This document shows positions 8,759-16,756 of a stretch of DNA of 64,000 nt, piece after piece. The stretch spans positions 4,340,001 to 4,404,000 of the forward strand of contig OY969553.1 of the NCBI GenBank assembly GCA_963700925.1, in the 5' to 3' direction. The first letter of the stretch is position 1. Each line of letters begins with the position of its first letter. Position numbers and translations under genes: made by a program. Source of the DNA: CAWJMD01 sp963700925 (GTDB taxonomy: Bacteria > Actinomycetota > Actinomycetes > Actinomycetales > CAWJMD01). The notes beneath the pieces were generated by a model, which did not search any database, was not told where the DNA came from, and was given only the letters and a program-made list of their open reading frames with translations.

Positions 8759-10275
8759 TTGCCCGCCTCCTGCACGGTGTTGAGGATGTTGACCCCGCGG
8801 AAGAGAGCCGGGGGGCATCCGTGACTGACGGCCGCGACCTGTCCCGGCTGGGCCTTGCCGCAGTTGAAGGCGCCACCGAGGACGTAGGTGGACGGGCCCC
8901 CGACCGCGGACATCGACCGCCAGAAGTCGGTGGTGGTGGCCTGGTAGGCCACGTCCTTGAGCTGACCAGCCAGCCGTCCGTTCTCGATCTTGAAGAACCG
9001 CTGGCCGGTGAACTGGAAGTTGTAGCGCTGCATGTCGATCGACCAGGACTTGTCGCCGATCACGTAGATGCCGCGCTCGACCTGGGCCAGCAGGCCGTGG
9101 AGGTCGGGGCCGTCGGGGGCCGGCTGCAGGCTCACGTTCGCCATCCGCTGAACCGGGATGTGCACGGCGGAGTCGGCGAAGGCACACCCGTTGGAGCGGC
9201 CCGGCGGGTCGCCGAGCTGGTTCTGCCTGGCCATCCGGCGGTCGAGCTGGTAGCCGACGAGAGTGCCGTCCTTCACGAGGTCCCACGCCTGGGTCTGCAC
9301 GCCCTCGTCGTCGTAGCCGATGGTCGCCAGGCCGTGCTCGACGGTGCGGTCGCCTGTCACGTGCATCAGCTGGCTGCCGTAGTGAAGGGTGCCGAGCTGG
9401 TCGAGCGTGGCGAACGACGTGCCGGCGTACGCGGCCTCGTACCCGAGCGCCCGGTCGAGCTCGGTGGCGTGCCCGATCGACTCGTGGATCGTCAGCCACA
9501 GGTTGCTCGGGTCGACGACCAGGTCGTACCGGCCTGCCTCGACCGACGGCGCGCCGAGCTTCTCCCGGACGAGGTCAGGCAGGGTGGCCAGCTCGCCCGC
9601 CCAGTCCCAGGCCCCCTGGTCGGCGCTGCCGGTGAGGTACTCCCACCCGCGGCCGACCGGCGGGGCGACCGTGCGCATCGTCTCCACGCCGTCGTCCCCG
9701 ACGAGGACCACCTCGACCCACGGGTGGATCCGCACCCGCTGCTGCGTGGTCGACGTGCCCTCGGAGTCGGCGTAGAACTTCTGCTCCTTGACGGCGCGGA
9801 ACTCGGCCTCGGTGTGCGTGACGCCGGCGTCCAGGAGCTGTCGTGACCAGCCTTCGAGGAGCGCCGCCTGCTCGTGCGCGGGCACGTCGAACGGGTCGGT
9901 CACGTAGCTCGACACCCAGTGCGCGTCGGCGTGCACCGGCTCGTCGGCCAGCTCGACCCGCTCCGTGCTGAGCGGCCGGGAGACCTTGGCGATGGAGACG
10001 GCCTGCTCGGCTGCGCGGACGGCGTCCTCCGGGCTGAGGGTCGCCGAGGCGGCGAAGCCCCAGGTGCCGTCGGACACCACTCTGACACTGAGCCCGGAGT
10101 CGGTGGCATCGGCTGAAGCCGAGAGGTTGCCGTCGCGTAGGGAGACGCCGGCATCGCGGTTGCGCTCGACCCGGAAGTCGGCGTGCTCGACGCCGAGCTC
10201 CCTGGCCCGCGTCAGGGCCGCGTCGGCGAGCGTGGACAGGGGGAGGGCGGTGAAGTCCGCGTCGACTGATCGCAC
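8755..10275 (-). CDS. tldD: TldD-like zinc metalloprotease
   Basis: A 506-residue TldD homologue, the catalytic subunit of the TldD/TldE heterodimer. The zinc motif HExxxH is present as HESIGHATELDRALG about 265 residues in. Further family marks are GWEYLTGSADQGAWDW, TIGYDDEGVQTQAWDLVKDG and GDKSWSIDMQRYNFQFTGQR. The C-terminus overlaps the start of tldE by 4 nt. Upstream lie 144 nt with a degenerate 12-bp tandem repeat and then the 3' end of another minus-strand gene. A general peptide-processing role is known for the family; nothing here names the substrate. Confidence 0.92.
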   Translation of the reverse strand: MRSVDADFTALPLSTLADAALTRARELGVEHADFRVERNRDAGVSLRDGNLSASADATDSGLSVRVVSDGTWGFAASATLSPEDAVRAAEQAVSIAKVSRPLSTERVELADEPVHADAHWVSSYVTDPFDVPAHEQAALLEGWSRQLLDAGVTHTEAEFRAVKEQKFYADSEGTSTTQQRVRIHPWVEVVLVGDDGVETMRTVAPPVGRGWEYLTGSADQGAWDWAGELATLPDLVREKLGAPSVEAGRYDLVVDPSNLWLTIHESIGHATELDRALGYEAAYAGTSFATLDQLGTLHYGSQLMHVTGDRTVEHGLATIGYDDEGVQTQAWDLVKDGTLVGYQLDRRMARQNQLGDPPGRSNGCAFADSAVHIPVQRMANVSLQPAPDGPDLHGLLAQVERGIYVIGDKSWSIDMQRYNFQFTGQRFFKIENGRLAGQLKDVAYQATTTDFWRSMSAVGGPSTYVLGGAFNCGKAQPGQVAAVSHGCPPALFRGVNILNTVQEAGK

Positions 10276-10322
10276 GTCGGCGACCTTAACGCCTCGCCCC
10301 GACCATCTCGCGCCGCCTTTTC

Positions 10323-10413
10323 GCGGGGTGTTTCCCGGAGGGTCCGCGGAGTGTTCCCGGGGTGTTTCCCAGGGTGTTTCGCGGGGTGTTTCGCGGGGTG
10401 TTTCGCGGCGTGG
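10323..10413. repeat. Degenerate 12-bp tandem repeat (GCGGGGTGTTTC)
   Basis: About seven degenerate copies of GCGGGGTGTTTC run head to tail. The last two full copies (10381-10392, 10393-10404) are identical. Earlier copies vary as GCGGAGTGTTCC or CAGGGTGTTTC. The block fills most of the space between tldD and the quinone-oxidoreductase-like gene, both on the minus strand. On that strand each unit reads GAAACACCCCGC. It could arise by slippage, or serve as a binding array or a transcription barrier. Confidence 0.85.
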
Positions 10414-10419
10414 CCGGGG

Positions 10420-11391
10420 TCAGGCGCTGACGTCGAGGACCAGCTTGCCCGTCGTGCCGCGCGACCGGATCGCCCGGTGCGCCTCAGCGGCGTCGGCGAG
10501 CGCGTAGTGCCCGCCGATCACGGGGTGCAGGACGCCCGTCGCCGTGAGCGAGACCAGCTCTTCCATCGCGGGGCCGAGGCCTCCGGGAATGCGGACGGCG
10601 TGCATCAGCCAGAAGCCGATCACGGCACGCGATGTGCCCATCAGGGACTGGATGTGAAGGGGCTTGGGCGCTGTGCGCGAGGCCATGCCGTACGCGACGA
10701 CGCGTCCGAACGGGGCGAGGGCGTCGATTGAGCCGTCGAGGATGTGGCCGCCGGTCATCTCGAGCACGATGTCGACGCGGCGGCCCTCGTTGGCCTCGCG
10801 CAGCTGCTCGGTGACCTCGGAGGCATCGGTCGTGCCGGAGAGGTCGATCGCGACGTCTGCCCCGAGATCGAGTGCCAGCTGGCGCTTCTCGGCGCTGGAC
10901 GCGGTGGCGATCACCCGTCCGGCACCCCATTGCTTGGCGAGCTGCACGGCCAGAGACCCGACGCCACCGGCACCCGAGTGCACGACGACCGACTCACCAT
11001 GGGCCAGGTGCGCGCTCGTGCGCAGGAGGTGCCACGCGGTGGTGCCCTGCAGCACCAGGGCGAGGGCAGCATCGTCGCCGACCTGGTCGGGCAGCGTGAA
11101 CGTCGTGGGCAGCGGGGCCGCCGCGACCTCCGCGTAGCCGCCACCGCCCGCGAGCAGGGCAACGACCCGCTGCCCGTCGCTGCGGCGACGGCCCACCACC
11201 TCGCCGCCGGGCACGAGCGGCAGCGTCTGCGGGGCGAGGTACGAGTCCTCGGCCTGGTGGGTGTCGGCGTAGTTGACACCCGCTGCGGTGACGTCGACGA
11301 GGTCGTGGTGCTCGGGCGCGGTGGGCTCGGGGAGGTCCGTGAGGGTGAGGACCTCGGGGCCGCCGAACTCTGTGATCTGGATGGCTCGCAC
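10420..11391 (-). CDS. Zinc-binding alcohol dehydrogenase/quinone oxidoreductase family protein (MDR)
   Basis: A 323-residue medium-chain dehydrogenase/reductase of the NADPH:quinone oxidoreductase type. It begins MRAIQITEFGGPEVLTLTDL and has the cofactor site VVVHSGAGGVGSLAVQLAKQ near residue 145. No structural-zinc cysteine cluster is seen, as expected for quinone reductases. It would reduce quinones or enones with NADPH in the cytoplasm. The frame continues 38 codons upstream, but GTG 11391 matches the family N-terminus. It is divergent from fabG with 43 bp between starts. Confidence 0.88.
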   Translation of the reverse strand: MRAIQITEFGGPEVLTLTDLPEPTAPEHHDLVDVTAAGVNYADTHQAEDSYLAPQTLPLVPGGEVVGRRRSDGQRVVALLAGGGGYAEVAAAPLPTTFTLPDQVGDDAALALVLQGTTAWHLLRTSAHLAHGESVVVHSGAGGVGSLAVQLAKQWGAGRVIATASSAEKRQLALDLGADVAIDLSGTTDASEVTEQLREANEGRRVDIVLEMTGGHILDGSIDALAPFGRVVAYGMASRTAPKPLHIQSLMGTSRAVIGFWLMHAVRIPGGLGPAMEELVSLTATGVLHPVIGGHYALADAAEAHRAIRSRGTTGKLVLDVSA

Positions 11392-11434
11392 GGCCAGGAG
11401 GTTACCGGTACGTAGACCCGATACGGTCACCGCC

Positions 11435-12169
11435 ATGAGCGAGCCCAAGAACGAGCCCAGGAACGAGCAGAGGAGCGTGCTGGTCACTGGAGGCAACCGC
11501 GGCATCGGCCGCGCGATCGCCGAGCGGTTCCTGGCGCAGGGAGATCAGGTCGCCGTCACATCCCGGTCCGGGGAGGCACCGGAGGGAGCACTGGCGGTGG
11601 CGTGCGACGTCACCGACTCGGACTCGGTCAATGCCGCGTTCGACGAGGTGGAGGCGGCTCACGGACCGGTGGAGGTGTTGGTCGCCAACGCAGGCATCAC
11701 GCAGGACACGTTGCTGCTGCGCATGTCGGACGACGACTTCAGCTCGGTGCTCGACACGAACCTGACCGGCGCGTTCCGGTGCGTTCGGCGCGCCAGCAAG
11801 GGCATGATCCGGCTGCGGCGCGGACGCATCGTGCTGATCTCGAGCGTCGTGGGCCTGTACGGGTCACCGGGCCAGGTCAACTACGCGGCCAGCAAGGCGG
11901 GGCTGGTCGGCATGGCGCGCTCGGTGACCCGCGAGCTGGGCGCCCGGGGGATCACCGCGAACGTGGTGGCACCAGGCTTCATCGCGACGGACATGACCGC
12001 CGCCCTGCCCGAGGACACCCAGAAGGCTTACCTCGCAGCCATTCCCGGCAAGCGGTTCGGCGACGTGGCCGATGTTGCCGAGGCGGTGGCGTTCCTGGCC
12101 GGGCCCGGCGCGGGGTACATCAGCGGCGCTGTGGTGCCGGTCGACGGCGGACTAGGGATGGGACACTGA
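11435..12169 (+). CDS. fabG: 3-oxoacyl-ACP reductase FabG (MabA-like)
   Basis: A 244-residue SDR that reduces 3-oxoacyl-ACP with NADPH in type II fatty acid synthesis. The cofactor motif TGGNRGIG lies at residues 18-25, and the catalytic Ser137, Tyr150 and Lys154 (QVNYAASKAG) are present. The C-terminal ISGAVVPVDGGLGMGH resembles mycobacterial MabA. ATG 11435 is preceded by TACGGT with a 7-nt spacer, so the mRNA is probably leaderless. The stop is 2 nt before fabI, giving the same fabG-fabI order as the mabA-inhA pair of mycobacteria. Confidence 0.92.
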   Translation: MSEPKNEPRNEQRSVLVTGGNRGIGRAIAERFLAQGDQVAVTSRSGEAPEGALAVACDVTDSDSVNAAFDEVEAAHGPVEVLVANAGITQDTLLLRMSDDDFSSVLDTNLTGAFRCVRRASKGMIRLRRGRIVLISSVVGLYGSPGQVNYAASKAGLVGMARSVTRELGARGITANVVAPGFIATDMTAALPEDTQKAYLAAIPGKRFGDVADVAEAVAFLAGPGAGYISGAVVPVDGGLGMGH

Positions 12170-12171
12170 GC

Positions 12172-12933
12172 ATGGGCATGATGGACGGCAAGCGACTGCT
12201 GGTCACCGGGGTACTGACCGACACCTCGATCGCGTTCCACGTGGCGCGCATCGCGCAGCAGGAAGGCGCCCAGGTGGTGCTGACCTCCTTCGGCCGCACG
12301 ATGAGAATCACTCAGGTCATTGCCAAACGACTGCCGCAGCCTGCGCCGGTGGTCGAGCTCGACGTGTCGAGCACCGAGGACCTCGACGGTCTGGCGGACG
12401 CCCTCCGCGAGCACGTGGACGGACTCGACGGCGTGCTGCACTCGATCGGCTTCGCGCCGCAGGGTGCCTTCGACTTCATGGGGGCGTCGTGGGAGGACGT
12501 GTCGACGGCTCTGCACGTATCGGCCTACTCCCTCAAGGCTCTTGCGGTGGCGGCCAAGCCGCTGATGGGGCCGGGAGGGTCCATCGTCGGGCTGACGTTC
12601 GACGCGTCGTACGCGTGGCCGGTCTACGACTGGATGGGCGTCGCGAAGGCGGCGTTCGAGTCGACCTCGCGGTACCTGGCGCGTGACCTCGGCCCGGAGG
12701 GAATCCGCTGCAACCTGGTGGCGGCGGGGCCGATCCGCACCACGGCGGCCAAGTCCATCCCGGAGTTCGAGGTGTTCGAGAACAGCTGGGACGACAGGGC
12801 TCCGCTCGGCTGGGACGTCAAGGACCCCGAGCCGACAGCGCGGGCGTGCGTCTCGCTGCTGTCGGACTGGTTCCCGGCCACGACCGCCGAGATCGTGCAT
12901 GTGGACGGTGGCGTTCACGCCATGGGTCTCTGA
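12172..12933 (+). CDS. fabI: Enoyl-ACP reductase FabI (InhA-like)
   Basis: A 253-residue NADH-dependent enoyl-ACP reductase of the InhA type, which performs the last reduction of each elongation round. The catalytic Tyr152 and Lys159 lie in YDWMGVAKAAFES. The SIGFAP segment matches the InhA SIGF loop and Phe143 corresponds to the InhA gatekeeper Phe. The start follows the fabG stop by 2 nt, and its stop is followed within 5 nt by the Mur-ligase-like gene, so the three genes form one transcript unit. No mycolate genes are in view, so ordinary fatty acid elongation is the likely role. Confidence 0.93.
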   Translation: MGMMDGKRLLVTGVLTDTSIAFHVARIAQQEGAQVVLTSFGRTMRITQVIAKRLPQPAPVVELDVSSTEDLDGLADALREHVDGLDGVLHSIGFAPQGAFDFMGASWEDVSTALHVSAYSLKALAVAAKPLMGPGGSIVGLTFDASYAWPVYDWMGVAKAAFESTSRYLARDLGPEGIRCNLVAAGPIRTTAAKSIPEFEVFENSWDDRAPLGWDVKDPEPTARACVSLLSDWFPATTAEIVHVDGGVHAMGL

Positions 12934-12938
12934 CCTCG

Positions 12939-15194
12939 GTGACCGAGCAGGAACCCCCCAGTTCGCTCGTCGAGCTGAGGCTGCTCGAGGGGCCCAACCT
13001 CTACTTCCCGCGGGCCGCGGCCAAGCTGACGCTGGACGCGTCACGCCTGACCGGCTGCTCACCTGACGACGCACGGGCGGTCGCGGCAAGTCTCGGGCTC
13101 GGGCGGGTGCGTCCCGGTGACCCGGGCACGACACAGCGGCAGGCATTCTCGCTGCGGCTGGTGCGTCTGGTGGCGCGGCGGATCGCGACCCGCGGTGGGG
13201 CCACCCGCCTCGCCCTGCGGGCACGTCCGGGCGCCGAGCACGACCAGCTGGTGCTCGCCTACCCCTGGCGCAACTCAGGTCGCGCCGAGGTCCTCGGCTA
13301 CGGGGTCGCGGAGGTGGTTGACCGCTGCGTCGACGCTCCCGGCGACACGGCCCGGCTCCAGGCGCTGGTGATCAGGATGGGTGACGAGCTTCGCTCGGCA
13401 GCCCTCGGACGTGGGCCCGCGTCCGTCCGTCCGCGGATACCGGTCGTCTCGGTGACGGGGACGAACGGGAAGACCACGACCACCAGGCTCGTGGCGCACG
13501 CGTGCATGACCGCCGGGTACCGCACCGGCTGGAGCTCCACCGACGGCGTCGTCGTGCAGGGCGAGATGGTCGAGGAAGGTGACTACTCCGGACCGGCGGG
13601 AGGCCGCAGGGTGCTGGAGAGTCCCGGCGTCGAACGTGCGGTGCTGGAGACTGCACGAGGTGGCTTGCTGCTGAAGGGAATGGGCATCACGCGCAACGAC
13701 GTGTCTGTCGTCACGAACGTGAGCGCCGACCATCTCGGCATGCACGGAATCGACACGCTCGACCAGCTCGCCGAGGTGAAGGCGATCGTCACCCAGGTGA
13801 CCCGGACGCGGGGCTGGACAGTGCTCAACGGCGACGACCCCCGAGTGCTGGCGATGCGGGCGGGCTCGCCAGGGCAGCCGTTCGTGTTCAGCCTCGACCC
13901 AGAGTCGCCCGCATTGCGAGAGGCCATCAACAACGGTGGACGGGCGATCACGGTGATGGACGGGGCGATCACGGTGCTGGCGCCGGGCTCCGACCCGCAG
14001 CGCCTCGTCGACGTGGTCGATGTGCCGATGACGCTGAGCGGGCTGAGCTGCCACAACCTGGCCAATGCGCTGGCCGGTGCGGCCGCGAGCCTCGGGCTCG
14101 CCCTGTCTCGCGAGGCGGTGGTCGAGGCGCTCCGCACCTTCCTTCCCGACGCCGAGCTGAACCCGGGCCGGATGAACCTCTACACGGTGCCGCTGCCGCT
14201 GCCCCTGCCGTCGGACGCCCGGTCCGTCGGAACGCGGACGGGGTCGTGCACGGTCGTGGTCGACCTGGCGCACAACGAGGCTGGGCTGGAGGCTCTTCTG
14301 GCCGTCGCGCGCGGGGTGGCCGCTCCCGGCGCGCGGGTGATCCTCGGGTTGGGGGCGGTCGGGGACCGGGCCGAGGAGGTCCTCACCGCACTGGGTGAGA
14401 TCGCCGGTGTCGGTGCGGACCGGCTGGCCGTCGTCCACAAGGACCGGTACCTGCGGGGCAAGACGCGGGACGAGCTGGAGGACCTGCTGCGGCGCGGCGC
14501 GGCGGCCGTCGGGGTCCACGACGTGCCCGCCTACCCGACCGAGCTCGAGGGTGCGAAGGCGCTCGTGGGTGAAGCCGGTGACGGTGACGTGGTCGCACTG
14601 ATGGTTCACGCCGACCGTCAGGGCGTGGGCGCTTGGCTGCGGTCCGTCGGCGCCACGCCCGACGACCCCGACACCGTGCGGGCCAAGGTCGTCACCGCGC
14701 GCGGGCTGCACCCCGTGGAGGACGAGATCGCTTCTGCGACAGCGCTTGAAGCGCCCGAGCGGCTGGCCGCGGTGCGCGCGCTGGCCAAGCGGCACCCTGG
14801 TGACGCGCGACTGTCCTACGAGCTGGCGTCCGCGCACGACGTGAACGGCCTTGAGGCCGAAGCGATCCCGCTCTACCGGGAGGCGCTCGATGCGGGGCTG
14901 CTCGAGCCGCACCGCACGAATGCCCGTGTCGGCTTGGCCTCGTCGCTGCGGGTGCTCGGCCAGCCCGAGGAGGCGCTCACGGTGCTGGACGAGTTGCTCG
15001 AGGAGCGGCCGGGCTCGACGGCGGGTGCCGCCTTCCGGGCGCTGGTCCTGCACAGTCTCGGGCGCCACGACGAGGCCGTCGCCCAGGCGGTCGAGGAGCT
15101 CTCGCGGCACCTGGGCGGCTCGGACGCCGAGGGGTACGAGCCGGCGCTTCGGCACTACGCGGAAGAGCTGCAGCCCTCGGGCGAGACTGACTGA
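12939..15194 (+). CDS. CphA-like N domain + Mur ligase + TPR fusion, no ATP-grasp
   Basis: A 751-residue multidomain protein. Residues about 8-150 (LELRLLEGPNLYFPR-like opening) resemble the N domain of cyanophycin synthetase. A Mur ligase follows, with P-loop GTNGKTTTTR near residue 174, ETARGGLL, NVSADHLGMHGIDTLDQLA and NPGRMNLY. Residues about 605-745 form TPR-like helices (LSYELASAHDVNGLEAEAIP, NARVGLASSLRVLGQPEEAL). The ATP-grasp domain that sits between N domain and ligase in true CphA is missing. Mur ligases join an amino acid to a carboxylate with ATP; the substrates here are unknown. GTG 12939 lies 5 nt after fabI. A complete CphA is encoded at 21303-24191. Confidence 0.85.
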   Translation: MTEQEPPSSLVELRLLEGPNLYFPRAAAKLTLDASRLTGCSPDDARAVAASLGLGRVRPGDPGTTQRQAFSLRLVRLVARRIATRGGATRLALRARPGAEHDQLVLAYPWRNSGRAEVLGYGVAEVVDRCVDAPGDTARLQALVIRMGDELRSAALGRGPASVRPRIPVVSVTGTNGKTTTTRLVAHACMTAGYRTGWSSTDGVVVQGEMVEEGDYSGPAGGRRVLESPGVERAVLETARGGLLLKGMGITRNDVSVVTNVSADHLGMHGIDTLDQLAEVKAIVTQVTRTRGWTVLNGDDPRVLAMRAGSPGQPFVFSLDPESPALREAINNGGRAITVMDGAITVLAPGSDPQRLVDVVDVPMTLSGLSCHNLANALAGAAASLGLALSREAVVEALRTFLPDAELNPGRMNLYTVPLPLPLPSDARSVGTRTGSCTVVVDLAHNEAGLEALLAVARGVAAPGARVILGLGAVGDRAEEVLTALGEIAGVGADRLAVVHKDRYLRGKTRDELEDLLRRGAAAVGVHDVPAYPTELEGAKALVGEAGDGDVVALMVHADRQGVGAWLRSVGATPDDPDTVRAKVVTARGLHPVEDEIASATALEAPERLAAVRALAKRHPGDARLSYELASAHDVNGLEAEAIPLYREALDAGLLEPHRTNARVGLASSLRVLGQPEEALTVLDELLEERPGSTAGAAFRALVLHSLGRHDEAVAQAVEELSRHLGGSDAEGYEPALRHYAEELQPSGETD

Positions 15195-15196
15195 TC

Positions 15197-16723
15197 ATGG
15201 GTTTGGTCGATGCCGTCGGGATGGTGGCTGACGCGCTGGGGATCTTGGTCGTCCTGCTTGCCTTCGCCGTTCTTCAGGCTGGGTGGACGCGAGTCGTCCT
15301 GTGGCGCAGTCGATACCGCGGACTACGGCGTGCATGGCCGTCGGGTCGCCTCAACTGCTCCCGGGCGACGTGGGGTCGGGTGGCAGAGCTGCTCGAGGGG
15401 GATCGTGTCGACGCTGCCGCCGAGCTGGACTGGCTTGCCCGGTGCTTGTGTGGGCCGGCAATGCCGGACGGCGTCGTCACGGACGTCCTCGACGCGAAGG
15501 CTCGGTCAGTCCTGGCGCAGGGCTACCTGGAGCACGCGAGTCGCCTGAGGGCTCGGACCCTGCTGGGCACGACGGCGTCCCCGGTGATCGAGCGAGACGC
15601 GCTGACCTGTCAAGAGGTTGGCCGCCTTCTTCGATCAGGACTCGCGGGCCGCGCGATGCCCGCCCGTGAGGAGAGGTTGAGTCTGCCGGGGCGGCATCTC
15701 GAGATGACCACGCAGTGCATCGAGGTGCAAGGACAGCGCCTCGCCCTGGACCTCGACGTCTCGCACCGTCGGGCGCGCCTGGTGCCGGACGGGTCTGCCG
15801 ACCTGGTGGCGCCACACATGGCTGATGACACGGTCGTCCGCACTTTCGCGGTCTCGGACGCCGAGAGTGCTGAGCTGGATCAGACCCTGGTGTCCGGTCG
15901 CCTGTTCGACGGCCCGCTGCCCAGGCTGACGGGATGGGAGTTCGAGCGCGACATGCAGAGCGGGCGTGCCCGGCTGCACCTGCGCTTGGCCGAGACCTCG
16001 TACTCCGCGGTTCTCATCGACTCGTACCGGCCACGATCCGCGGTCCCGTCACAGGGCTTCTCGGGTCGTGGTCTAGGCGATGCAGGCAGGTCGGTCGAGG
16101 GTGAGGCGGCCCGTTTGCTGACCCTGTCGATGGTTCCCTGCACTCGCGATGGCTGGCTCCTTCTGGCGCGGCGCTCAGCGATGTCCGGCATCTACGAGAC
16201 CGCGCTGGGTCCTTTCGTGAACGGCAACCTGGAGTTGCGGCCACGGCGTGGAGTGTCCGGCGACGTGGACGCCTCCGGGCTGCCAGACCCGTTGGCAGCA
16301 CTGGCACGCGAGGCTCGCGAGGAGGTCGGTCTCAGGGTTGACCTCGACTCGATGGTGGTGACGGGTCTGACCCGATTCAGTGACGCCGTGGAACGAGGCA
16401 CCTTCGTGCTGACCACGACGGTCACGTTGCCCCTCTCCCTGGACGAGGTGGTGCAAGGGGTGCACGGCGCCGACCTGGTGGAAGGGCGGTGGGAGGTCGA
16501 AGGCACGATCCGGGGACTGCGGGTACCCGCGGAGGGTGAGGACGCCGAGCCTCTGGTCCGGTGGCTGCTGGCCGATCCCAGCCTCACGCCCCATGCCACG
16601 GCGGCGACCCTCGGCGCGCTGGGGGTCCGACGCGCCCTTCCGTCCGTGGACCCGACCATGTTGACGGCCGCCGACGAGGCTCTTCCCGGCGGCTGGTTCG
16701 TCGACCGCCGCCTGCAGGTCTGA
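15197..16723 (+). CDS. Membrane-anchored protein with Nudix-like C-terminal domain
   Basis: A 508-residue protein that starts 2 nt after the preceding stop and is probably translated with it. Residues about 8-28 form one membrane helix, followed by basic residues. The middle (about 40-300) has no family I recognise. Near residue 345 GPFVNGNLELRPRRG leads to ALAREAREEVGLRVD, which matches the REUxEExGU half of a Nudix box, but the upstream Gly-x5-Glu part is stretched by an insertion. Nudix enzymes hydrolyse nucleoside diphosphates linked to other groups. Activity is uncertain. Placement suggests a link with the Mur-ligase fusion. Confidence 0.65.
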   Translation: MGLVDAVGMVADALGILVVLLAFAVLQAGWTRVVLWRSRYRGLRRAWPSGRLNCSRATWGRVAELLEGDRVDAAAELDWLARCLCGPAMPDGVVTDVLDAKARSVLAQGYLEHASRLRARTLLGTTASPVIERDALTCQEVGRLLRSGLAGRAMPAREERLSLPGRHLEMTTQCIEVQGQRLALDLDVSHRRARLVPDGSADLVAPHMADDTVVRTFAVSDAESAELDQTLVSGRLFDGPLPRLTGWEFERDMQSGRARLHLRLAETSYSAVLIDSYRPRSAVPSQGFSGRGLGDAGRSVEGEAARLLTLSMVPCTRDGWLLLARRSAMSGIYETALGPFVNGNLELRPRRGVSGDVDASGLPDPLAALAREAREEVGLRVDLDSMVVTGLTRFSDAVERGTFVLTTTVTLPLSLDEVVQGVHGADLVEGRWEVEGTIRGLRVPAEGEDAEPLVRWLLADPSLTPHATAATLGALGVRRALPSVDPTMLTAADEALPGGWFVDRRLQV

Positions 16724-16756
16724 CTGTGCTGCCGGCCGTAGCGGGAGGACTCTGAC

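Noticed and set aside
13275..15155. A 626-codon minus-strand frame inside the Mur-ligase fusion gene
   Set aside because: No domain or motif; it is antisense to a well-supported gene and its composition is the mirror of that gene.
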